From assembly GCA_027563935.2 (NCBI GenBank), contig CM050449.1:75884556-75948555 (forward strand): 64,000 nucleotides of DNA, in the 5' to 3' direction. Source of the stretch: Costus lasius. Its lineage: Eukaryota; Streptophyta; Magnoliopsida; Zingiberales; Costaceae. Shown one piece after another: positions 1 through 10,367 of the stretch (position 1 is the stretch's first letter; each line of letters opens with the position of its first letter). The notes under the pieces were generated by a model. It ran no database searches and was not told where the DNA came from. It saw nothing but the letters and a program-made list of their open reading frames with translations. Made by a program: the position numbers and the translations under genes.

Positions 1-1441
1 GGTTTTGTCAAGTAGGATGGGCATTGTGTCTTCGGACTGGCCGGGTCTCTTGATCTGACAAAATTACAAGCTGAGAGGATCTTTGAAATCATCATGAAAA
101 ATAGATCACAAATAACTAAAAGATTTGTGAGAAGAAGATGAGGAAAAGAGACTGGTTTTATGAAAAAGTAAAATTTCAAATTTTATGTTTTTCATCAACA
201 TGTAGAACTGCATGTGTAGATACCTTGCTTGTGCATAATGTTGTGATCATGAGTCAAGCCCCTTTCCATGTTTGTGATGTATCCTTGTGAGGCCTGCGTG
301 CCGCTTTTCTTTTTACTTTTAACTAATAAGAAGATTATGGTGGCGCATGTACTTGGAGATTGGAGCTTGCATGCTTGCTTGCGCACCTTGCCTGGTGGCG
401 CAAGAAGCACTCTTCTTTGACGGCGCATGGTGTAATGACGCAAGATGACCTGGTCGAGCCTTAGGGCTTGTGTGCTATGTGTCTTGGCCCATACATAGTG
501 GCGCATCATCTATGGAGTAAGACCCATGGCATTAGCCGAACCCATGAGGGACACCTCTAGGGTTTGAGAGCTAAACCATGGTGAGGAGGACCTTGGAGCC
601 AACCTTGAAGTTCAAGTTAGAGGTCGGCTAGGTTAGGTCTTGTCTTTGGGGCTTGAATCCTAGGTCAAGAGTTAAACCTCCTTATGGCATGGGTTGGTTC
701 AATGTCTTGAATAGGCTATGATCACATCATTCATTTATTGCTTTTGATATCTACTAAAGCATGCCTGTTTTATCGTTATGTTATCACTATAGGATTGTAT
801 GCCTGTAATGTTAGACATAAGATAAAACTGATGAGACCTCAAAAACCCTCATAAATAAATATCAAGTCTAGTAGCCTTCTAACGCGCAGCCCTCACTAAG
901 CTATCGATTAGTAGTGTTGTGAACTGTTTCCTGCCCTCGTGGGACACACCCACTTATCTTTAGAAAGTGCGTGGTGGCAATGGTTTCCCTAGTCCGTTTT
1001 AATCGGGCGCGCCTTCGTAAGGAAACTCGTTGGACCTGGGCATAACGGTTAGGAATGGACTTGACTAGATTTTCACATGTGCTGGGCATATGGTGGAGCT
1101 CTAGAGGCATCGTTGAGAGGTTAGGGTTTCATGCTGTATCAAGCCCTCGCTGGACATGAAATGCCTAGGCTGTCTCAATGAGGGGAATTATTTGGAGTAA
1201 TCGGCCGGCGTGCCCACCTCAGGAATCATGGGTTACTTTGTGCATCTCATCCCACCCTCATGGGACGCGAAGCCTCATGTGGAATGAGGATCCCATCTCA
1301 TTAGGAAGTCTTAAACTTCCCAATTGACTTTGTGGGTTGTCAATTCGATTAAATAGTGAGAGCCATAATCATTTAAAACAAGTCCAGTTTAAATGATTTG
1401 AAGTAGTACTAAGTCTGCTGTTTCTTGATTGTTGTAGATCA
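1..1441 (+). other. 5' untranslated leader of C1
   Basis: Noncoding internal sequence between the (off-window) 5' LTR and the gag start. It aligns along its length with 56767-58190 of C3. No frame of interest is shared by the two copies. It contains no recognisable gene. Confidence 0.8.
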
Positions 1442-4326
1442 ATGGCAACAAACAATAGCGGATTGACACTGCGATCACTCCTTGATAAGGATAAGTTGGT
1501 TGGAACCAACTTTATGGACTGGCATCCGAACTTGAGGATAGCCCTCAAGCTCGAAAAGAAGCTGTATGTCCAAGAGCAGGCTCTTCCGGCGCCTCCTCCG
1601 CCTAATGCCCGAGCGGCAGATAGGGATTCTTTTAGAAAGCATCAGGATTACTCTATGGAGGTATCATGTCTCATGCTAGCCACTATGGCACCTGAACTTC
1701 AGGTGCAATATGAGGAGTAGATTTGACACTCATTTGAAACATCAGGATGACTCTATGGAGGTAGCATTAGGATGACCCTTTTCAGATGATCACTCATTTG
1801 AAACAGATGTTCGAGGCTCAGGCTAGAAGTGAGAGATTTGACACCGCCAAAGCAGTCTTTCAGTGTAAGTTATCTGAGGGTGCACCAGTGAGACCCCATG
1901 TTCTCAAGTTGATTGGGAACGTGGATCATCTCAGGAGGCTGGGACACGCCATAGATAACAAGCTAGTTGTGGATCTTATCCTGCATTCCCTGCTCCCTAG
2001 CTTCAGTCCGTTTATCATAAATTTCAACATGAACCGGATTGAGTGCACATGGGAGGAATTAATGAATATGCTCCAGACAGCCCAGCGTGAGATGGTAAAG
2101 ACCAAACCTAATTATGTTCTTTTGGTCCCTGTGGCCAAGAAGTTGAAGAAAAAGGGTAAGGCACATGCCAAGGGCAGTGCCAAGGGTCCTACCAAGGCAC
2201 TGAAGAAAAAGGCAAGGAAGTCAAAGGACCAGAGGTACTTCCACTATGGCGAGCAGGGTCACTGGAGGAGGGACTGCAAGCAACTTCATAATAAGGAGAA
2301 GAAAGGCTTGGCCTTAGTTTCTAGCTTAGGTATTTATGTTATAGAAGTCAACCTTTCTACTTCTATGTCATGGGTATTGGATACCGCATGTGGAGCTCAT
2401 ATTTATACAAATATGCAGGGGCTCAAGAAAAGTAGATTGGTTCGGGCTGGAGAGATTGACCTACGAGTTGGAAACGGGGCACAGATTGCTGCTGTTGCTG
2501 TAGGAGTTTTGACTCTCTCCCTGCCTTCTGGACTTCTATTAGAGTTAGATAATTGCTATTATGTACCTTCGCTTACTAAGAGCATTGTATCCATTCCTTG
2601 CTTGGCAAAGAAAGAGTTTCTCATGAAAGAAGTTAGTGGGAGGAAGTTTGACTTGGACGAGGTCCAAGTGCAACCACAAGACACTGAGATGGAACCTGAG
2701 CCACCTGCACCGGTTGATGGGAAACTTAAGGCTTAGAACAGGCCCTGCGTAGGTCTGGGAGGATTCACCGTGTACCTGAGAGGTATGGGTCGCTGCCAAC
2801 CCAAGACGATGGTATCTTCATCATTGAGGATGAACCCAAGACTTATGAAGAGGCAGTCATTGGACTGGACTCCGAGAGATGGCTTGACGCCATGAGATTC
2901 GAAATGGATTCCATGACCAAGTTTTGGATTTGGTTGAGTTACCTGATAGGGTAAAACCCATAGGGTGTAAATGGGTCTTCAAGAAGAAGACAGACATGGA
3001 TGGCAACGTGGTTACCTATAAAGGTAGACTAGTGGCTAAGAGATTCAAACAAGTTCACGGGGTGGACTATGATGAAACCTTTTCGCCAGTTGCTATGCTC
3101 AAATCCATTAGGATTCTGCTTGCTATAGCTGCATATCATGACAATGAGATATGGCAGATGGATGTAAAGACAGCGTTCCTTAACGGGAAGCAAACTGAGG
3201 ATGTGTATATGACACAACCTGATGGCTTCATCCATCCTGTAGAGGCCAATAAGGTCTGCAGGCTAAAGAGATCCATCTATGGATTAAATCAAGCATCTCG
3301 AAGTTTTGAATCTTCGATTTGATGAAGCTGTGAGAGATTATGGCTTTGTCAAAAGCGAAGATGACGCCTATGTATACAAAAAATTCAGTGGGAGCTTGGT
3401 GACTTTTCTGGTCTTGTATGTCGATGACATACTGCTCATCGGAATGACATCCCTAGTCTTCAAGCTGTGAAGACATGGTTAGGGTAGTGTTTCGAGATGA
3501 AGGACGTAGGGGAGGCTGCCTATATTCTAGGTGTGAGGATCTACTGGGATAGATCCAAGAGGCTCCTAGCCCTTAGTTAGAGTACCTACATTGATAAGGT
3601 CCTGGAGAGGTTCAACTTGGAGCAATCCAAGAAAGGGTAACTTCCAGTGAGACATGACCTTACTCTCTCAAAGAGCTAGTGTCCCACCACACAGGCTGAG
3701 AGGGATGACATGAGTCGAGTGCCTTATGCTTCGGCAGTAGGATCGATCATGTATGCAATGTTGTGTACTAGACCAGATGCGACTTATGCTGTGAGCATAA
3801 CCAGCCGATACCAATCCAATCCTGGAGTGCAGCACTGGGTGGCAGTAAAGAACATCCTGAAGTATATGAGAAGAACTAAGGATTTGTTCCCAGTCTATGG
3901 GGGATAGGAAGAGCTCAGTATGCAGGGGGCTACACTGATGCGTGATTCCAGTCTGACCCTGATGACTTTAGATCATAGGCTGGCTATGTGTTTAAGATAA
4001 ATGGAGGTGCTGTTTACTGGAAGAGCCTTAAGCAATCCACAATTGCCGATTCTATAACCGAAGCTGAGTATGTGGCCGCTTCTAAGGCAGCCAAAGAAGC
4101 TGTTTGGATAAGGAAGTTCATTTCTGAACTTCCACGGTCTCATCAAAGGTCCAAACACATACTCAGAAGATTTCACCTAATCAGAGAGATCATATACAGA
4201 GGTGATGTCAAGATTATCAGAGTTGACACAGAGAACAATATGGTAGACCCATTGACCAAGGCTTTGGCGCACCAGAAGCATGACTGTCATGCTAGAGATA
4301 TGGGGTTGAGATTCCTCAACCTCTAG
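1442..4326 (+). pseudogene. C1 gag-pol polyprotein remnant, integrase deleted
   Basis: Broken copia polyprotein. The start ATG matches the gag start of C3. Segments: gag N-terminus 1442-1720; a scrambled insertion of about 50 bp near 1722-1770 that partly repeats nearby gag sequence; gag C-terminus and protease about 1786-2610; RT from about 2737 (QMDVKTAFLNG near 3160, YVDD near 3420); RNase H to 4326. The frame changes several times and stops occur within RT. Compared with C3, about 1 kb between the protease (near 2607) and the linker before RT is missing, removing the pre-integrase zinc finger and the whole D,D,E core. About 80 bp are also missing in RNase H near 4130. The first two cysteines of the CCHC knuckle have become tyrosine (near 2236-2250). 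Protease motif is DTAC. Confidence 0.9.
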
Positions 4327-4335
4327 GTCTTAGTG

Positions 4336-4347
4336 CAAGTGGGAGAT
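4336..4347 (+). other. Polypurine tract of C1
   Basis: The motif CAAGTGGGAGAT sits directly before the 3' LTR start TGTTGGTG. The same motif precedes the 3' LTRs of C3 and, on the other strand, of the three B elements. In this family class it primes plus-strand DNA synthesis. Confidence 0.85.
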
Positions 4348-5126
4348 TGTTGGTGTATATGCCCTAGGACCTAGTTTTGGTCCATTATTGTACTACTTGA
4401 CGTTGATAATTTATATCATTCTGGCATTGTCATTATCTATATTTGCTTACATCTGCGATTGTGTACTTATATGATAATGTCCCTGGAGACAGATTGGATC
4501 TGTGCTCAAATGATAGTCCCTAGTTGATGTACCTGAGTGGATATGGGATAGCTCTGGTACTTGTGAGACTGGTATATGGGCTGGTTAGGCACGAGGTGCT
4601 AACGCAGACATATGGGTATATCAATGGTGGATATACTGGATCGACCCAATGTGTGGTAATGACTTGGTGTCACAGGTTATCCTCACAAGTGATGGGAGAT
4701 GCATTGATCCCTTGACTTGAGGTCATTGGCCATTCTATTTGGTTAGGGATATGCTTTGATACAACCTCACACCTCGCCGTAATTGGGGGGTAATAACGGT
4801 GGTCATTGAGCATGTCACGACCCATATGAGAAGGTCAATGGACAGAAAGAGGATTTGCCCATTCCGAAGAGAAGTTTGATATCCATGGAGCTCCTCTATG
4901 GTTCTATGACTGAAAGTGTATGGCCATACCCAGGTGAGACCTGATTTAGTCATAACCATGAGATTGGATGAATACAAGTGGTGACACACTTGTCCAATCG
5001 GATATCAGTATGGCAAAGAGACTAGAATGCATCTGTACCTAATTGCGATGATGGGGATGTCGATGTCGATATCCATTCCAATGACCTAGGTAGCAGCGAT
5101 GCACTGCTAGGTGCCACTCACTGCTT

Positions 5127-5147
5127 GTGGTGATCTTTGATCAACAC
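5127..5147 (+). other. Conserved LTR stem-loop (family C)
   Basis: A 21-nt inverted repeat: GTG, one mismatch, TGATC, loop TTT, GATCA, then CAC. The equivalent sites in the C2 and C3 LTRs and in all B LTRs keep the pairing with different bases. It is followed by a block (AGAGGAACC, then GGGTC and CACA) also present in B LTRs. The function is unknown. Confidence 0.6.
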
Positions 5148-5610
5148 TGCCAGCATCAGAGGAACCTATAGGGTCACACACCTTGATACTTGAGTTCTCG
5201 TATTGATAGGGAAGCCTTATGATCGAGTTATTGGATAACTCGGATCTATTTGGGAGATTTCATCTGCGCCAATGGGCCTGATGGGATGGAAGAAACTTAT
5301 TGGAGCCAACTTCCAATTTTGGCATATTGACCAATGTAACCATGGTTAGCCTCATTTGACCTTGGGTTAACTTGGATTGGATCCAATAACTTGGTTAACG
5401 TGTATAATGGACCTTGGGCTAGGCCCATTGATAAGTTGGGCTTGCTAATAAGTTATCATGAAGAAGAAAAGGGCTAAAAGGGTATAATGGGGAAAAATCT
5501 CCTCCCATTGGCGCCTAAAGGCATAATGGGAAGGAGTAGGCGATTTTGCTTCATGAAGCCAAATCCCAACCTTAACCCTGGCCGCCCCCCTTACATAACT
5601 GACCTATGGC

Positions 5611-5620
5611 TCTATAAAAG
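5611..5620 (+). promoter_or_regulatory. TATA box in C1 LTR
   Basis: TCTATAAAAG, conserved at the same LTR position in both C3 LTRs (56056 and 63551). This is the expected Pol II start region of the element; transcription would begin about 30 bp downstream. Confidence 0.6.
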
Positions 5621-6132
5621 AGGCCATAGGCACCCCTCTCTCATGATTACATCCTTGGAGGCGTGAGCAATAGAGAAGGGCGAAAGTTGGGGGCTCTTAG
5701 CGCAAGTTCTCTTCCTCTCTTCCATAGCCGCAACCAATTCTTCTTCTCCTCCTCTTGGCGCAAGAAGGAACTGTTCTTGATGGCTTCTCCTCATCTTCAT
5801 CCTTGGCGCATACTCATTGGAGGTGGCGCAAGTTGTGAAGAAAGTATACTAAGGCTTGGATCTTCTTCCAAAGGCTAGCACTGGGCGTGGAAGAAGAGGA
5901 CTTGAGGAATCCGTGTGTGTGGGACTGCAGAGGGCGCACGCTTGGGCGCCTATCATGACATCAGCCTCATCTTACTTTAAGGTATATTCTATCTCATCGT
6001 GTCGACTCCGTCGCATGCGATCTTCATTGGGTTTTTGGGACTGGCTCATTTCGGGATATTGCTTCCGCTGTGCAATGTTTTATGTAATTTCTATCTCTAA
6101 AAATTATAAAATATCCCCGGGGTTTCCAAACA

Positions 6133-6886
6133 CATTGTCACCCAAGTCATCAGAATGGATGTCATCGTTGATAGCTCCTAAATTATGACAAAGTATATGT
6201 ACACTTTAGTCCTTTTGCCGAACTAATATCCAGATTGGACAAGTGTGTCACACCTGTTTGACCCAATCTAATGCTCATGACTAAATCAGGTTCTCACCTG
6301 GGTATGGATATACACTTTCAGTCATGCATCCATATGTGAGGCGCCCAAGGACATCAAGCTTCCACCTAAGGAAGGGGCAAATCCTGTCTTGTCTCATTGA
6401 ACTTATCATATGGCTTATGATACACCCAATGACAACCGTTATGACTCCCCTACTTAGGTAAAGTATTAGGTTGTATCAAAGTGCACCACTTATCATATAG
6501 AGATACTAATAACCTCAAGTCAAGGACAAATGTACCTCTGTCACTGTGAGATTTAACTTGAGACACTAAGATAAATCTTCACGGCGGGTTGGTCCAATAT
6601 ATCTACCTTGATATACCCATATGCCTGTGTTAGCAATGCGTGCTCAACCTATGCATATACTAGTCTTACATGCATCATAGCTGTCTCATATCCACTATGA
6701 TACTCGACTAGGGACAAACTTCGAGACTGGATAAAATCTATCTCCAGGGACACTATTTGTGCAAATGTACATATGATGTAGATGTACCAAATGCATGACA
6801 ATGACAATGCTAGGATATGCAATATATCATTTATAAATGTGATACATATAAGACCAGTCATAGGTCCTAGGGCGTATACACCAACA
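6133..6886 (-). repeat. D-type LTR fragment, minus strand
   Basis: Reverse-complement copia-like LTR fragment. Its LTR start (TGTTGGTG on the minus strand) is at 6886, and it runs leftwards until cut at the C1 LTR end. It aligns with the plus-strand fragment at 7699-8138 and, more distantly, with C LTRs (compare 38281-39040). The distal part is missing in the window. Confidence 0.75.
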
Positions 6887-6920
6887 TTAGATACTCAGTC
6901 TAGTTAAGGATATATAATAG

Positions 6921-7513
6921 ATGCTTGTCCATATTGAGCCTTTAGGATTCCTACACATGGGAGCACTAATAGTGACTCCACTAGTTTACTTATCTTCCCC
7001 ATATGTCCAAATATCTAGTGATGATGATAGAAAGCCTTGGCATATCTCCTTTCAACTCCATAATAGAGAGTTCACTATGAATGTCATAGAGGTGAACCGA
7101 GTATTTGGCTTTCCCAAGGAAGACTCATGTCACATTCCTAGGGACTGCAACGAGAAGTATTTTTGGCATGAGATCACTAGAGTGAGAAACTTCTTAGGCC
7201 AAAATACAAGTGCTTCTTCCCTAAGCAACCATTGTTTCCGATATGTGCATTGCCTCCTATCTCATACCATCTTTGATAGAGCGGAGAGTGATGGGATGGT
7301 ACATCAATATAAGCTTTTTTTATTTGGAGCATGATATATCAATTTAGTGTAAATATTGCTTTTAATTTAATTAAGCAATTATCTAGCATGGCTCACTCCA
7401 CCAAGGGCATTAGGGGGATGATTACTCTCATTATTTTTTCTACAAAGATAGACATCTACAACATGGGACTCCTTGGATTAAAAAAATTAATTTGGAAAAT
7501 TGCATTGCCATGA
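6921..7513 (+). pseudogene. ATHILA ORF1-like protein fragment
   Basis: Two overlapping frames, 6921-7334 and 7331-7513, read as one protein after a frameshift near 7330. The first has the pattern I associate with the plant ATHILA ORF-1 family: a head with FQLHNREF, an asparagine-rich and FGFP stretch, a central FWHEI block, then a conserved tail (RYVHCLLSHTIF). The second continues with a possible GMITLI block near its middle. The family call is from memory of motif layout, not a search. It lies between two inverted D LTR fragments. The remaining spacer (6887-6920 and 7514-7698) holds nothing else I recognise. Confidence 0.5.
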
Positions 7514-7698
7514 TGATGATTACAAATTGAGGTGGAAAGTACTACTTGCTATTTAAGAATAGCGACCACACCATAACTCTTACTAATCCCTAGAGAACCA
7601 TGGTCAGGGGAACTAGATTTTGATGACTTCCATCCCCTCTAATTGTGAGGAAGAGCTAGAGCCGTTAGCATCGAAGCCACCACAAGTGTAGTAGTTGT

Positions 7699-8138
7699 TG
7701 GTGTATATGCCCTAGGACCTATGGCCAGTCTGATGTATGCCACATTTATTTGTGATATTCTACATATCCTGAGATTGTCCTTGTTGTGCAATTGGTACAT
7801 CTACATCATATGTACATTTGCATAAATAATGTCCCTAGAGATAAAATTTATCTAGTCTCAGATAGTGTCCCCAGTTGAGTACCATAGTGGATATGAGACA
7901 GGTATAGTGCATGTGAGACTAGTATATGCACTAGTTGAGCATACATTACTAACATAGGCATATGGGTATATAAAGGTAGATATATTGGACCAACCTACCG
8001 TGAGGATTCAACTTGGTGTCACAAGTTGATCTCATAGTGACAGAGTTACATTTATCCTTGACTTGACATCATTGATATCTTTATATGGTAAGTGGCCAAC
8101 TTTGATATAACCTAACAGTTCTCCGTAGCAGGGGAGTC
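7699..8138 (+). repeat. D-type LTR fragment, plus strand, interrupted by G1
   Basis: Starts TGTTGGTG and follows the same sequence as the reversed fragment ending at 6886. It is preceded by a weak PPT-like CAAGTGTAGTAGT. It stops abruptly at 8138, where the G1 LTR begins. A further piece of the same LTR type resumes at 27509, with about 320 bp missing between the two pieces. Confidence 0.7.
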
Positions 8139-8394
8139 TGATGACACCAAAATATATAGTATATTTTGTATCATTTCAGACATCTTTTCATACTAAATTG
8201 AGGATCTTTTGCTTGTTTTCATGATAAATTCATCGAAGATTGCAAAGTCTACTTCTGTTTTGGTTTTTCTCAATTTTCAGGTAAAAAGGCACTATTTCAG
8301 AGTGTTTTCAAGCAAAATCAAATACATAGAAGAATTACCATCATCAAGAGGAAATCACCCAAGAAATTTCACGCAAAATGGAGCAAGTCAGCAT

Positions 8395-8800
8395 ATTATG
8401 GCAGTGCCGTAATCCATTTTACGGTACCATAATTTCAGATAGTACCGTAAAATCCGAGCCTTGCCGTATTTTGAGGAGTTTGTAAAAAAGAGAGTTCTTC
8501 GGATTTTACGGCACCGCCGTAAACAATATTACGGTACCGTATTTCAGAGCGCTTCAAAACAGAAACTTCGCCCGATTTTACGGCACCACCATAAAGGATT
8601 ACACGGGCCGTATTTTTCGATCACTTTTGAACAGAAAGTTTCTTCGATTTTACGGCAGCACCATAAACCAGATTATGGTGCCGTAATTCCTAGACGACAT
8701 CAGAACAGAAGACTCGAGCGATTTTATGGCAGTGCCGTAAACTATTCCACTGACGTAATTCCTGTTCTGAACGCGACGCCTAGGTCAACTTCGACGCCCG
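8395..8800 (+). repeat. 72-bp tandem repeats with dyad heads in G1 left LTR
   Basis: Units start at 8503, 8575, 8647 and 8721 (periods 72, 72, 74) with more degenerate copies on each side. Each begins ATTTTACGGCA and continues with an imperfect dyad of the form TTTACGGCACCGCCGTAAA. A second GCCGTAAT-type half site follows about 30 bp later. The same array is in the right LTR at 25845-26250. Confidence 0.8.
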
Positions 8801-9574
8801 ATTTTTGCGGAGAGGATTGCGGGCGATCCAGAACTCTAAATTGGATATAGTAAGAAGCAAAATAGGAGCTTTTGACGGGGGAATTAGGCAGACACCGGAA
8901 GCCCCAATTTTCATCCACTGTCGAGGGAGAAATTGTGATTCACGCCGCCGCCTAGGGTTTCGCCACCACGCTCTATCCAGACGATCTCCGGCCGTTATTT
9001 TTCTACTGAAGCTTCGTCTAAAGGAGGAGACAACACACCAGAAGTTTCAGATTGAAAGGAGATCAATTGGAAGAGAAATCAAAGAAAAAAGAGTCGCTGA
9101 CACTGTTCATCGACATTCTTTGCAAATTACAGTTGTGAAATACTTCACAGCCGTGCTGTATTTTCTAAACTTCTCTTTTCCTTTGATTTTCGATCTTCTG
9201 AAACCATGACTCATTGTAATTCCTTCGCGATGATAGCTTAAACTACTTTTGGGACATGGGGGAGTAATTCACTTAATTTCCAATGACTAGATGACTACTT
9301 TTTCAATATTTCATTGCGTTTAATCTTAGCATGATGATTTTGCTCATGTGATAATTGTGCTTAGACTCTCTATAAGTCCATGTTACTAATTATGTTCTTA
9401 GAATTTTCGCTGTTGACTGAAAGGTAATTGCTTGAGAATTTGGAACCCTATAATTGCATGTTAGGAACCCTTCCTTAGGCTAGATCCAACTTGATATTTT
9501 CTAGTAGAATAATTGCCATGATTATAACATTAATCTATAGATCAATGTCGATTTTTCAAACGTGGAGATTTTGT

Positions 9575-9805
9575 GTGAAAGCAAAGATCGGAACGTTGGA
9601 GATCCATGAGTAAAACTAGTGTCGAGACTCGGATGCACGAAAGTGATCCTTGAGACTCCACTAGAGGTTATCAACCTAGAATTCGGATGCACGAAAGTGA
9701 TCCTTGAGTTCTTTGTTTGATAATTTACTTATCTTCAGCGTTGCGACGAATCTTGCGCGAAAGCGAAGATAAATCCCTGTGCGGTTGTTTGCACGAAAGT
9801 GAAAC
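9575..9805 (+). repeat. Recurring CGAAAGYGA motif in G1 LTR
   Basis: Copies of GCACGAAAGTGA or GCGCGAAAGCGA occur at 9635, 9689, 9755 and 9791, with a weaker one near 9575. Two lie in a longer direct repeat (about 28 bp, 54 bp apart: 9627 and 9681). The pattern is kept in the right LTR near 27020-27255. Confidence 0.6.
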
Positions 9806-10212
9806 AATCCTTTTATTAAGTAAATTATATCTTCATCATGATAAAATTGAACTGACAAAATCCTTATTCATATCTAGTCATAAAAGTTAAAGTGAACGAA
9901 ACCCTAGTCCCAGCTTTTCTCTCTAATAATTCCGTTTTAGTTTCTGATTTCTATTTTTCACTACTTCGAATTGCCTAGATAGTAAGAAATCAACTATTTG
10001 GTATTTGACAACATAGGTCTCTGTGGGTTCAATATCTTAATTATTACTTCGAGTATCCATACACTTGCGGAGATAACAACAAGTGTGGTAACCGAACAAG
10101 TTTTTAGAGCCGTATCAGGGGGTGACAAGTCCCTGTGCGCCAATACTTAGGTTTTGGCTGTGACTTTAAGAATAAGTTTAGTTTACCTACTTGTTGGGAT
10201 ACAACAAGTTTT

Positions 10213-10232
10213 TGGCGCCGTTGCCGGTGACC
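10213..10232 (+). other. Primer-binding site of G1
   Basis: TGGCGCCGTTGCCGGTGACC follows ACAACAAGTTT, the usual context of the Athila/Tat primer site. In those elements this sequence pairs with a tRNA 3' end (tRNA-Asp is the one I recall). Upstream at about 10100-10130 is a decayed lookalike (TTTTTAGAGCCGTATCAGG). Confidence 0.75.
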
Positions 10233-10367
10233 TTAGTTTTGTCGATATTAAAGACGTTGAAATTATTGCTAGACTTGGATTAATTTATGTTCTATCTATC
10301 TGTTCTTCTCTGTTTATTTGAGTTACTTAATCTGTCTGTTTTAGACTATACAGGGAATTTAAATCCA

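Larger units (their letters stand above)
1..6132 (+). mobile_element. Copia element C1 (family C), 3' portion, degenerate
   Basis: Ty1/copia LTR retrotransposon cut by the window start. The first bases align with about 56767 of sister copy C3, so the 5' LTR, the PBS and about 214 bp of leader lie outside. Inside are the rest of the leader, a broken gag-pol, a polypurine tract and a full 3' LTR of about 1785 bp. Domain order (gag, protease, RT, RNase H, with integrase deleted) and close similarity to C3 give the assignment. It cannot replicate on its own because gag-pol has several frameshifts and a deletion of about 1 kb. Confidence 0.9.
4348..6132 (+). repeat. 3' LTR of C1
   Basis: Begins TGTTGGTG and ends with CA after a short C/G-rich block (CCCCGGGG near 6115). 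It aligns with the C3 LTRs and, reversed, with the C2 LTR. It contains a TATA box at 5611-5620, a hairpin at 5127-5147 and the palindromic block GTATGGCCATAC at 4918-4929. Length is about 1785 bp, against about 1920 in C3 and 1977 in C2. Confidence 0.88.
8139..10081 (+). repeat. Left LTR of G1
   Basis: Begins TGATGACACC and matches the right LTR at 25591-27508 throughout. The 3' boundary is ambiguous: a CA end at 10081 fits the last shared bases, but another ACAACA sits at 10201-10206 immediately before the PBS, with a degenerate PBS-like block between them. It contains a 72-bp tandem repeat array and spaced CGAAAG motifs. Confidence 0.8.

Noticed and set aside
8209..9209. Open frames in the G1 LTRs (8209-8412, 8461-8850, 8805-9209 and their right-LTR counterparts).
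   Set aside because: They run through a tandem repeat array in an LTR, and their protein sequence is low-complexity or unrecognised; changes between the two LTRs do not favour a protein.
10287..10367. Earlier ATG for the G1 gag at 10287.
   Set aside because: The extra 27 residues are hydrophobic and unlike gag; recognisable gag sequence begins at 10368. It cannot be fully excluded.
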